NCBI GenBank assembly: GCA_013214985.1
Contig: JABSRY010000052.1
Coordinates: 1-9,709 of the forward strand
Direction of reading: 5' to 3'
Length of the DNA: 9,709 bases
Source of the DNA: Hyphomicrobiales bacterium
GTDB taxonomy: Bacteria > Pseudomonadota > Alphaproteobacteria > Rhizobiales > OSC116
Below are positions 1 to 6,317 of the stretch, piece by piece. The notes below the pieces were generated by a model that ran no database searches, was not told the DNA's origin, and saw only the letters and a list, made by a program, of their open reading frames with translations. Both the position numbers and the translations under genes were made by a program. Every line of letters starts with the position of its first letter. Position 1 is the first letter of the stretch.

Positions 1-754
1 TCAGATTCTTGAAACCCATATGGGTTGGGCATCTGCTGGTCTTGGCCGTCAAATTGGTGAAGCGCTAGAAACCTATCAACGTGGTGCTGAAAAAATTGAA
101 AGCCTAAAAGAGACTCTTAAAATTGCTTATGGCAATGATCATGAAGTGCTTAATAGTATGAATGATGAAGAGATTCTTGAACTTGCGAGCAACCTTAAAC
201 GTGGTGTACCAATCGCGACACCTGTGTTTGATGGTGCTCACGAAGAAGACATTGTTGATCTGTTGGGCCGCTCTGGTTTAGACAGTTCTGGCCAATCTTG
301 GTTACGTGATGGTCGTACAGGCGAGAGATTTGATCGTAAAGTGACAGTTGGTTATAAATACCTGCTCAAGCTACATCATTTGGTGGACGATAAAATCCAT
401 GCACGTTCTATTGGGCCATACTCATTGGTTACACAACAACCATTGGGTGGTAAAGCTCAGTTTGGTGGTCAACGCTTCGGTGAGATGGAAGTGTGGGCGC
501 TTATGGCTTATGGTGCAGCTTATACGTTGCAAGAAATGTTAACCGTTAAGTCGGATGACGTTGCTGGTCGTACTAAGGTTTACGAATCTATTGTCCGTGG
601 TGATGATTCGTTCGAAGCAGGCCTGCCTGAAAGCTTTAACGTGTTGATTAAAGAAATGAGATCGTTAGGCTTGAATGTACAATTAGAAAATTCTGCTCAA
701 TTGCTTGCTGATAAAGCTGCAAAGGAAGAGACTTCTAACCAAGCTGCCGAATAG
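1..754 (+). CDS. rpoB: RNA polymerase beta subunit, C-terminal 250 residues (5'-truncated by window edge)
   Basis: The reading frame is already open at the left edge (first full codon at base 2, reading QILETHMGWA) and ends at TAG 752-754. The start lies outside the window, and the ATG at base 20 is an internal Met, not the start. Beta is one of the two large catalytic subunits of RNA polymerase and acts in the cytoplasm on DNA. The segment shows the highly conserved C-terminal signature: YKYLLKLHHLVDDKIHARS, then GPYSLVTQQPLGGKAQFGG, QRFGEMEVWALMAYGAAYTL and QEMLTVKSDDVAGR. In known polymerases this region packs against beta' near the clamp and holds the beta-beta' interface. It ends in a short polar tail (AKEETSNQAAE). 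The rifampicin-binding region is upstream and not visible. rpoC follows after 98 nt in the same direction, the usual rpoBC operon order. Identification is essentially certain. Confidence 0.98.
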   Translation, partial: QILETHMGWASAGLGRQIGEALETYQRGAEKIESLKETLKIAYGNDHEVLNSMNDEEILELASNLKRGVPIATPVFDGAHEEDIVDLLGRSGLDSSGQSWLRDGRTGERFDRKVTVGYKYLLKLHHLVDDKIHARSIGPYSLVTQQPLGGKAQFGGQRFGEMEVWALMAYGAAYTLQEMLTVKSDDVAGRTKVYESIVRGDDSFEAGLPESFNVLIKEMRSLGLNVQLENSAQLLADKAAKEETSNQAAE

Positions 755-769
755 TTAGGTTTAAGAGAC

Positions 770-787
770 GGGGGGGGGACGCCCCTC
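770..787 (+). other. G9 homopolymer tract with adjacent GC-rich hairpin in the rpoB-rpoC spacer
   Basis: Bases 770-778 are nine consecutive G, 16 nt after the rpoB stop. They are followed by ACG and then CCCCTC (782-787). The last six G (773-778) can pair with CCCCTC through a 3-nt loop, with one G-U pair. Because the G run is longer than the pairing arm, several registers are possible. T runs (804-809 and 811-815) lie downstream, but the gap from the stem is about 16 nt, too far for a standard intrinsic terminator. A weak pause, partial attenuator or RNase processing site is possible. The exact G count may also be a sequencing uncertainty. Confidence 0.6.
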
Positions 788-814
788 GACTTTACATTGA
801 ATATTTTTTATTTT

Positions 815-844
815 TGAAGGAATGCAATCCTTCAGCCCTAAGGA
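815..844 (+). promoter_or_regulatory. Two mutually exclusive hairpins just upstream of/over the rpoC ribosome binding site
   Basis: TGAAGGA (815-821) pairs perfectly with TCCTTCA (828-834) around a 6-nt loop ATGCAA. The same TCCTT (828-832) can instead pair with AAGGA (840-844), which is the rpoC Shine-Dalgarno sequence, around the loop CAGCCCT. The first hairpin leaves the SD free and the second hides it. The 7-bp upstream hairpin should win over the 5-bp one at equilibrium. The pairings are read directly from the sequence; a regulatory role is inference. Confidence 0.45.
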
Positions 845-845
845 G
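840..845 (+). promoter_or_regulatory. Ribosome binding site of rpoC
   Basis: AAGGAG lies 7 nt before ATG 853. This good SD and spacing fixes the rpoC start at 853, even though the frame stays open upstream to a TTG at 814. The family N-terminus MNQEVMNIFNP agrees. Confidence 0.85.
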
Positions 846-852
846 AAAGCAC

Positions 853-3800
853 ATGAACCAAGAGGTCATGAATATTTTCAATCCAGCATCTGGTCAACAA
901 AACTTTGATCAAATCAGGATCTCCATTGCTAGTCCAGAAAAAATTCTTTCATGGTCACATGGCGAAATTAAAAAGCCTGAAACTTTAAATTACCGTACAT
1001 TTAAACCTGAGAAAGATGGTTTATTTTGTTCGCGTATTTTTGGCCCGATGAAAGATTATGAATGTCTTTGCGGTAAATATAAGCGCATGAAATATAAAGG
1101 CATTATTTGCGAAAAATGTGGTGTTGAAGTCACATTGTCTAATGTGCGACGTGATCGTATGGGGCATATTGACCTTGCTGCGCCTGTCGCACATATTTGG
1201 TTTTTGAAATCCCTTCCAAGCCGTATTGGTTTGTTATTGGATATGACTTTGAAAAACCTTGAACGCGTTCTTTATTTTGAAAGCTATATTGTTATTGAGC
1301 CAGGTTTAACAGACCTGAAGCAACATCAATTGCTTAGTGAAGAAGAATATATGGATTGTTGCGATAGCTATGGTGAAGATAGTTTCACTGCATCTATTGG
1401 CGCAGAAGCCATTCAAGAAATGTTGCGGAACTTAAACCTAGAGCAAACCGCTGCTGATCTTCGTGTTGAAATAGCCGAAGCGACAACTGAGCTTAAGCCT
1501 AAGAAATTGGCAAAACGTCTTAAAGTAGTTGATGCCTTTATTAATTCTGACAATAAGCCAGAATGGATGATCATGACGGTTGTACCTGTAATTCCACCAG
1601 AATTACGCCCATTGGTACCGCTTGATGGTGGCCGTTTTGCGACGTCTGATTTGAACGATCTTTATCGTCGGGTTATTAACCGTAACAACCGTTTAAAACG
1701 CCTTATGGAGCTTCGTGCGCCAGATATTATTGTGCGTAATGAAAAACGTATGTTGCAAGAGTCTGTTGATGCACTATTTGACAATGGTCGTCGTGGTCGT
1801 ACAATTACGGGTGCTAACAAACGCCCGCTTAAATCACTTTCTGAGATGCTTAAAGGTAAGCAGGGGCGTTTCCGTCAAAACTTACTTGGTAAGCGTGTGG
1901 ATTATTCTGGCCGTTCGGTTATTGTTGTGGGTCCTGAGCTTAAGCTTCATCAATGTGGTTTGCCTAAAAAAATGGCGCTTGAGCTGTTTAAGCCGTTTAT
2001 TTATTCTAAATTGGAAGCCCGTGGTTTATCGACGACTGTTAAGCAAGCTAAGAAATTGGTTGAAAAAGCCCGTCCTGAAGTTTGGGATATTCTTGACGAA
2101 GTAATTCGTGAACATCCTATTATGCTTAACCGTGCGCCTACACTACATAGATTGGGTATTCAAGCGTTTGAGCCTGTATTGATTGAAGGTAAAGCTATTC
2201 AACTGCATCCGCTTGTATGTACTGCGTTTAATGCTGACTTTGACGGTGACCAAATGGCGGTTCATGTGCCATTATCGCTTGAAGCACAGTTAGAAGCACG
2301 TGTATTGATGATGTCTACAAATAATATTTTGCATCCTGCATCGGGTGAACCTATTATTGTGCCTAGTCAAGATATTGTACTTGGACTTTATTATCTTTCT
2401 CTTGAAGCGGATAAGGAACCTGGCGAAGGTATGCTATTGTCTAGCCAAGCAGAAATCGATTATGCGTTAGAATCGGGTGCTGTTACGCTCCATACGAAAA
2501 TTAAAGGTCGTTATACTGGCATCGATGCTGATGGCAACGATGTATCAAAAATGTATGATACAACACCAGGTCGTTTGATTTTGAGTACATTATTGCCTAA
2601 ATTTAAAGAAATACAGTTTGATATTATTAACAAAATTTTGACTAAGAAAGAAATTTCTAAAATGATCGATGTTGTTTATCGTCATTGTGGTCAAAAAGAA
2701 ACTGTAATGTTTGCTGATAAAATGATGGCAATGGGCTTTAAATGGGCTTGTCGTGCTGGTATTTCGTTCGGTATGGACGATATGCTTATTCCAACCAATA
2801 AAGATAAAATTGTTGGCGAAACGACTGCGCTTACTCAAGAATTTGAACAACAATATCTTGACGGTCTTATTACTAAGGGCGAAAAATACAATAAAGTTGT
2901 TGATGCTTGGTCTAAATGTACAGATAAAATTGCTGATGCGATGATGTCTGCTATTTCTGCTGTGCAAATTGATGAAGAGACTGGTCGTCAAAAACCAATT
3001 AACTCGGTTTATATGATGTCTCATTCTGGTGCGCGTGGCTCGCCAGCTCAAATGAAACAGCTTGCTGGTATGCGTGGTTTGATGGCTAAGCCGAATGGTG
3101 AAATTATCGAAACGCCAATTATCTCTAACTTTAAAGAGGGCTTGACCGTTAACGAATACTTTAACTCCACCCATGGTGCGCGTAAAGGTTTGGCGGATAC
3201 AGCTATGAAAACAGCGAGTTCTGGTTATTTGACTCGTCGTTTGGTGGATGTTGCCCAAGATAGTATTATTACCGAAGATAATTGTGGGTCAGATGAGTTT
3301 ATTGTGGTTCGCCCAATTATCGATTCTGGTGAGATTGTTGCATCGGTTGCAGAACGTGTACTTGGACGTACAGTTGCAACAGATACCAATATTCCTGGTA
3401 AGAAAGAAATATTCTTAACCAAGAACACTATGATTGATGAGGCTCATGCTGAATTGATTGAAAAACATGGCTTACAACAAATTGAAATTCGTTCAATTTT
3501 GACATGTAAATCTACCAATGGCGTGTGTGCTACATGTTATGGTCGTGACCTTGCACGCGGTACCAAAGTAAACATTGGTGAAGCTGTTGGTGTTATTGCC
3601 GCGCAATCTATTGGTGAACCAGGTACTCAACTTACGATGCGTACTTTCCATATTGGTGGTACGGCGCAAGTGGTCGATAACTCGTATCTTGAAAGTAAAC
3701 ATGATGGTGTCATCAAGTTTAAAAATGATACGTCGATTTCTCGTGCAAATGGTGAACTTGTTGTCATGGGTCGTAAAATGATTATTGAAATCGTTGATCT

Positions 3801-5085
3801 AGATGGTAATGAGGTTGCTAGCCATAAACTTTCATACGGCTCTTTAATTAAACTTAAAGATGGCGAAAAAGTTTCTCGTGGTGATCGTATTGCAGATTGG
3901 GACCCATATTCACGCCCTGTGATGACTGAAGTTGGTGGTACAATTAAGTTTGTTGATTTGGTTGAAACTGTTTCTGTTCAAGAAGATGCAGACGAAGCAA
4001 CAGGTATTACGCAGCGTGTAATTACCGATTGGCGCTCTAACACCCGTGGTGCTGGTTTAACACCGGCTATTGTGATTGTGGACGAAAATGGCGAAATGAA
4101 AAAACTTTCAAAAGGTGGTGATGCGTCATACCTAATGGCTGTTGGCTCAATTCTTTCTGTAGAACCTGGCACGGTTGTTAAACCTGGTGACGTACTTGCT
4201 CGTATGCCACAAGAAAGTGCTAAAACTCGTGATATTACGGGTGGTCTACCGCGTGTTGCTGAATTGTTTGAAGCACGTCGCCCTAAAGATCATGCGGTTA
4301 TTGCAGAGATTTCGGGTACTATTAAGTTTGGCCGTGATTACAAAAACAAACGTCGTATTTCTATTGTTCCTGAGAATGATGAGTTGGAACCAGCAGAATA
4401 TCTAATTCCAAAAGGCAAGCATCTTCAAGTGCAAGATGGTGACTATATAGAATTAGGCGAATATATTTTGGATGGTAACCCTGCACCGCATGATATTCTT
4501 GCAATTAAAGGTGTTGAAGAGCTTTCAAACTATTTGGTGAATGAAATTCAGGAAGTATACCGTCTACAAGGTGTGCCAATTAACGATAAACATATTGAAG
4601 TTATCGTTCGTAACATGCTGCAAAAAGTCGAGATTACTGACCCTGGTGAAAGTCATATGTTCAAAAACGAGCAGATTGACCGTCATGACTTTGCTGATAT
4701 GAATGCTAAACTTGTTGCAGATGGTAAACGTGAAGCAAAAGCAATGCCTATTTTATTAGGTATTACTAAGGCATCATTGCAAACGCGTAGTGTGTTTTCT
4801 GCTGCATCTTTCCAAGAGACTACTCGTGTGTTAACTGAAGCTGCTATTCATGGTAAAGTTGATACGTTAGAAGGCCTTAAAGAAAATGTTATTGTTGGTC
4901 GTTTGTTGCCAGCTGGTACAGGTGCTATGCTCGCTAGAATGAAGAAAGTCGCAAATAAACGAGATCAACTGATTTTAGCAGAACAAGAAAAAGCCGATGC
5001 AATTGCTGCTGCTGAACGTGAAGCTGCTGCTGCAAGTGCTGCAGTATTTGCTGAACCGTTAGGTATTAGCGATCATTCGGAATAG
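853..5085 (+). CDS. rpoC: DNA-directed RNA polymerase subunit beta'
   Basis: This 1410-residue protein is close to the E. coli length (1407) and is the catalytic beta' subunit of RNA polymerase. The N-terminal zinc-binding domain has C71, C73, C86 and C89 (CLCGKYKRMKYKGIICEKC). The active-site loop NADFDGD places the Mg2+-binding aspartates at D462, D464 and D466. The bridge helix spans about 767-800 (NEYFNSTHGARKGLADTAM). The second zinc site is C811, C885, C892 and C895. The trigger loop carries LTMRTFHIGG at 927-936 with the catalytic His at 933. About 190 residues separate it from DITGGLPRV (1127-1135), so the proteobacterial trigger-loop insertion is present. The tail (about 1381-1400) is Ala/Glu-rich low complexity, as is common near the C-terminus of this family. 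ATG 853 is chosen for its AAGGAG at 7 nt. It is presumably co-transcribed with rpoB upstream and ends 18 nt before a strong terminator. No motif is damaged. Confidence 0.99.
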   Translation: MNQEVMNIFNPASGQQNFDQIRISIASPEKILSWSHGEIKKPETLNYRTFKPEKDGLFCSRIFGPMKDYECLCGKYKRMKYKGIICEKCGVEVTLSNVRRDRMGHIDLAAPVAHIWFLKSLPSRIGLLLDMTLKNLERVLYFESYIVIEPGLTDLKQHQLLSEEEYMDCCDSYGEDSFTASIGAEAIQEMLRNLNLEQTAADLRVEIAEATTELKPKKLAKRLKVVDAFINSDNKPEWMIMTVVPVIPPELRPLVPLDGGRFATSDLNDLYRRVINRNNRLKRLMELRAPDIIVRNEKRMLQESVDALFDNGRRGRTITGANKRPLKSLSEMLKGKQGRFRQNLLGKRVDYSGRSVIVVGPELKLHQCGLPKKMALELFKPFIYSKLEARGLSTTVKQAKKLVEKARPEVWDILDEVIREHPIMLNRAPTLHRLGIQAFEPVLIEGKAIQLHPLVCTAFNADFDGDQMAVHVPLSLEAQLEARVLMMSTNNILHPASGEPIIVPSQDIVLGLYYLSLEADKEPGEGMLLSSQAEIDYALESGAVTLHTKIKGRYTGIDADGNDVSKMYDTTPGRLILSTLLPKFKEIQFDIINKILTKKEISKMIDVVYRHCGQKETVMFADKMMAMGFKWACRAGISFGMDDMLIPTNKDKIVGETTALTQEFEQQYLDGLITKGEKYNKVVDAWSKCTDKIADAMMSAISAVQIDEETGRQKPINSVYMMSHSGARGSPAQMKQLAGMRGLMAKPNGEIIETPIISNFKEGLTVNEYFNSTHGARKGLADTAMKTASSGYLTRRLVDVAQDSIITEDNCGSDEFIVVRPIIDSGEIVASVAERVLGRTVATDTNIPGKKEIFLTKNTMIDEAHAELIEKHGLQQIEIRSILTCKSTNGVCATCYGRDLARGTKVNIGEAVGVIAAQSIGEPGTQLTMRTFHIGGTAQVVDNSYLESKHDGVIKFKNDTSISRANGELVVMGRKMIIEIVDLDGNEVASHKLSYGSLIKLKDGEKVSRGDRIADWDPYSRPVMTEVGGTIKFVDLVETVSVQEDADEATGITQRVITDWRSNTRGAGLTPAIVIVDENGEMKKLSKGGDASYLMAVGSILSVEPGTVVKPGDVLARMPQESAKTRDITGGLPRVAELFEARRPKDHAVIAEISGTIKFGRDYKNKRRISIVPENDELEPAEYLIPKGKHLQVQDGDYIELGEYILDGNPAPHDILAIKGVEELSNYLVNEIQEVYRLQGVPINDKHIEVIVRNMLQKVEITDPGESHMFKNEQIDRHDFADMNAKLVADGKREAKAMPILLGITKASLQTRSVFSAASFQETTRVLTEAAIHGKVDTLEGLKENVIVGRLLPAGTGAMLARMKKVANKRDQLILAEQEKADAIAAAEREAAAASAAVFAEPLGISDHSE

Positions 5086-5103
5086 TGGTTTTAATATAAT
5101 TTT

Positions 5104-5136
5104 AAAGCCGCATCTTCTGATGCGGCTTTTTTTTTT
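5104..5136 (+). terminator. Intrinsic terminator of the rpoBC unit
   Basis: AAAGCCGCATC (5104-5114) pairs fully with GATGCGGCTTT (5119-5129) around the tetraloop TTCT. The core is 9 bp (AGCCGCATC/GATGCGGCT) and G/C-rich. Ten T follow at once (5127-5136). This is a textbook rho-independent terminator 18 nt after the rpoC stop. It separates rpoBC from the str operon. Confidence 0.95.
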
Positions 5137-5186
5137 GTTATGCAACTTATTTGCAGAAATATTCATGAAACTGTCGTTAATCTTGC

Positions 5187-5244
5187 TTAAAAAATTATAA
5201 AATTGCGCTTGACGGTTACTTAATATGCTTCTATGTTGCGGCCA
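5187..5244 (+). promoter_or_regulatory. Sigma70-type promoter of the str operon with UP-like element and GC discriminator
   Basis: The -35 is TTGACG (5209-5214, preceded by C, giving the CTTGAC seen in many alphaproteobacterial promoters). A 17-bp spacer leads to the -10 TATGTT (5232-5237). The next six bases are GCGGCC, a fully G/C discriminator, and the predicted start is near A5244. Upstream, 5187-5204 is 18 bp of pure A/T (TTAAAAAATTATAAAATT), at about -57 to -40, where UP elements sit. GC-rich discriminators are known from stringently controlled promoters. Strong, growth-rate-dependent expression of rpsL-rpsG-fusA-tuf is the inference. The promoter lies between the rpoC terminator and rpsL, where one is needed. 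Confidence 0.75.
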
Positions 5245-5264
5245 CTTTATAAGATATGTTGCGG
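5232..5264 (+). repeat. 10-bp direct repeat TATGTTGCGG covering the -10/discriminator
   Basis: TATGTTGCGG occurs exactly at 5232-5241 and again at 5255-5264, 23 bp apart start to start. The first copy is the predicted -10 hexamer plus discriminator. The second lies just downstream of the predicted transcription start and has no acceptable -35 at 16-18 bp. The repeat is directly visible; its meaning (second start, regulator half-sites about two helical turns apart, or chance) is open. Confidence 0.6.
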
Positions 5265-5286
5265 GATTCTATTTTCGTAGAAAACT

Positions 5287-5404
5287 AATGCAAATCTAAC
5301 AAATGAAGAACTTAGCGGTGATTTTTAATCACCATTCCGATGCGCAGAGTAAGGTAACTTGCTGTGTGTAAAGTACATGTTGGATACGAAGTAAGATTTG
5401 TATT
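5287..5404 (+). promoter_or_regulatory. Putative structured 5' leader RNA of rpsL (closed multi-branch fold)
   Basis: The predicted transcript has about 197 nt before rpsL. AATGCAAATCTAAC (5287-5300) pairs with GTAAGATTTGTATT (5391-5404): 13 of 14 positions pair, with one G-U and one A-A mismatch. Inside this closing helix are two local hairpins. One is GGTGATT/AATCACC (5317-5323 with 5327-5333, loop TTT). The other is AGTAAG/CTTGCT (5348-5353 with 5358-5363) capped by a GUAA tetraloop of the GNRA class; an alternative register pairs 5340-5347 with 5362-5369. A further 5-bp hairpin, TTCTA/TAGAA (5267-5271 with 5278-5282), precedes it. No T-run follows these stems, so this is not a terminator-type attenuator. 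rpsL leader RNA motifs have been proposed in other proteobacteria; whether this belongs to any of them I cannot tell. Function is not established. Confidence 0.45.
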
Positions 5405-5440
5405 TAATATGATGTAATTTGTGAAGGTTTAAAAGCAGAA

Positions 5441-5812
5441 ATGCCTACTATTAACCAACTACTTCGCAAGCCTCGTAAGGTACCTGTTAAGCGTAACAAG
5501 GTCCCCGCGATGGAAGCTTGCCCTCAAAAACGCGGTGTATGTACTCGCGTTTACACAACAACTCCGAAAAAACCAAACTCGGCCCTACGTAAAGTAGCGC
5601 GTGTTCGTTTGGTAAATGGTTTTGAAGTGACTAGCTATATCCCAGGTGAAGGCCATAACTTACAAGAACATAGTGTTGTTCTTATTCGTGGCGGTCGTGT
5701 TAAAGATTTACCGGGTGTTCGCTATCATATCATTCGTGGTGTTCTTGATACCCAAGGTGTTAAAGATCGTAAACAACGTCGTTCAAAATACGGCGCTAAG
5801 CGCCCTAAATAG
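5441..5812 (+). CDS. rpsL: 30S ribosomal protein S12
   Basis: This 123-residue protein (E. coli 124) sits at the decoding centre of the 30S subunit and helps set translational accuracy. It matches the family from end to end: MPTINQLLRK, ACPQKRGVCTRVYTTTPKKP, NGFEVTSYIPGEGHNLQEH, GGRVKDLPGVRYH and the basic end RSKYGAKRPK. The streptomycin-relevant lysines are K43/K44 (PKKPNS; K42/K43 without Met) and K88. All are Lys as in sensitive strains, and P91 is also unchanged. D89 in VKDLP is the aspartate that RimO methylthiolates in other bacteria. The start ATG 5441 matches the family N-terminus. Its SD is poor: the best candidate, GAAGG at 5423-5427, lies 13 nt upstream, longer than usual. It is first in the str operon, behind a long leader, and its stop overlaps the rpsG SD. 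Confidence 0.99.
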   Translation: MPTINQLLRKPRKVPVKRNKVPAMEACPQKRGVCTRVYTTTPKKPNSALRKVARVRLVNGFEVTSYIPGEGHNLQEHSVVLIRGGRVKDLPGVRYHIIRGVLDTQGVKDRKQRRSKYGAKRPK

Positions 5813-5820
5813 GAGGTGAT
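5811..5820 (+). promoter_or_regulatory. Extended Shine-Dalgarno of rpsG overlapping the rpsL stop
   Basis: AGGAGGTGAT is a 10-base perfect complement to the common bacterial 16S 3' end (ATCACCTCCT). It begins inside the rpsL TAG (5810-5812) and ends 5 nt before ATG 5826; the GGAGG core is 9 nt away. Such a long match is much stronger than the site of rpsL, and its overlap with the rpsL stop suggests translational coupling. Confidence 0.9.
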
Positions 5821-5825
5821 GTAAT

Positions 5826-6296
5826 ATGTCTAGACGTCATCGCGCAGAGAAACGTCAAATTTTGCCAGACGCAAAATATGGCGATGTAGTATTAAGTAAG
5901 TTTATGAACTGCCTAATGCTAGATGGTAAGAAATCAGTTGCAGAACGTATCGTTTACGGTGCGCTTGAAAAGATCGAAGCTAAAACTAGCGGCGAGCCTT
6001 TAACAACTTTCCATGAAGCTCTTGAAAATGTTGCTCCAATGACCGAAGTGCGTTCGCGCCGTGTTGGTGGTGCTACATACCAAGTACCAGTTGAAGTACG
6101 CCCAGATCGTCGCCGTGCATTAGCCATTCGTTGGCTAATTAACGCCGCTCGTGGCCGTAATGAAACACCAATGACAGCTCGCCTATCTGGTGAATTGTTG
6201 GACGCTGCAAATAACCGTGGTAATGCAGTTAAAAAACGTGAAGATACGCATCGTATGGCCGAAGCCAACCGTGCATTCTCTCATTATCGTTGGTAA
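5826..6296 (+). CDS. rpsG: 30S ribosomal protein S7
   Basis: This 156-residue protein has the usual S7 length. S7 is a primary 16S rRNA-binding protein that nucleates assembly of the 30S head and lies near the E-site and mRNA exit. The family signature near the N-terminus is present (MSRRHRAEKRQILPDAKYGD, then VVLSKFMNCLMLDGKKSVAE). The RNA-binding beta-hairpin (EVRSRRVGGATYQVPVEVRP, about residues 75-94) is intact. The C-terminal part carries RRALAIRWLINAARGR and the end HRMAEANRAFSHYRW. The start at 5826 is fixed by an exceptional 10-nt SD. Only 13 nt separate it from rpsL, so the S7-binding translational operator that E. coli has in this gap cannot be there in that form. fusA follows after 21 nt. 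Confidence 0.99.
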   Translation: MSRRHRAEKRQILPDAKYGDVVLSKFMNCLMLDGKKSVAERIVYGALEKIEAKTSGEPLTTFHEALENVAPMTEVRSRRVGGATYQVPVEVRPDRRRALAIRWLINAARGRNETPMTARLSGELLDAANNRGNAVKKREDTHRMAEANRAFSHYRW

Positions 6297-6317
6297 GCCG
6301 TATTTAGGAGATAAATC

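Noticed and set aside
770..778. G-quadruplex from the G9 run
   Set aside because: An intramolecular quadruplex needs four separated G tracts; only one is present.
755..815. An intrinsic terminator between rpoB and rpoC
   Set aside because: The G/C hairpin ends at 787 and the T runs start about 16 nt later, outside the distance needed for intrinsic termination.
791..820. An extra promoter for rpoC starting with TTTACA at 791-796
   Set aside because: TTTACA resembles a -35, but no -10-like hexamer lies 16-18 bp downstream.
814..852. A 13-codon N-terminal extension of RpoC from TTG 814
   Set aside because: No SD precedes TTG 814, the family begins MNQEVMN at ATG 853, and AAGGAG lies 7 nt before that ATG.
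2590..3258. A 222-codon open frame on the minus strand within rpoC
   Set aside because: It lies wholly opposite conserved rpoC sequence, has no recognisable motif and is explained by biased codon use of the sense gene.
5141..5155. Inverted repeat TGCAA-N5-TTGCA as an operator
   Set aside because: Arms of only 5 bp, not near the -35/-10, and expected by chance in such DNA.
5137..5440. A tRNA or other known RNA gene between rpoC and rpsL
   Set aside because: No cloverleaf, T-loop consensus or CCA-type end was seen; the structure found fits a leader better.
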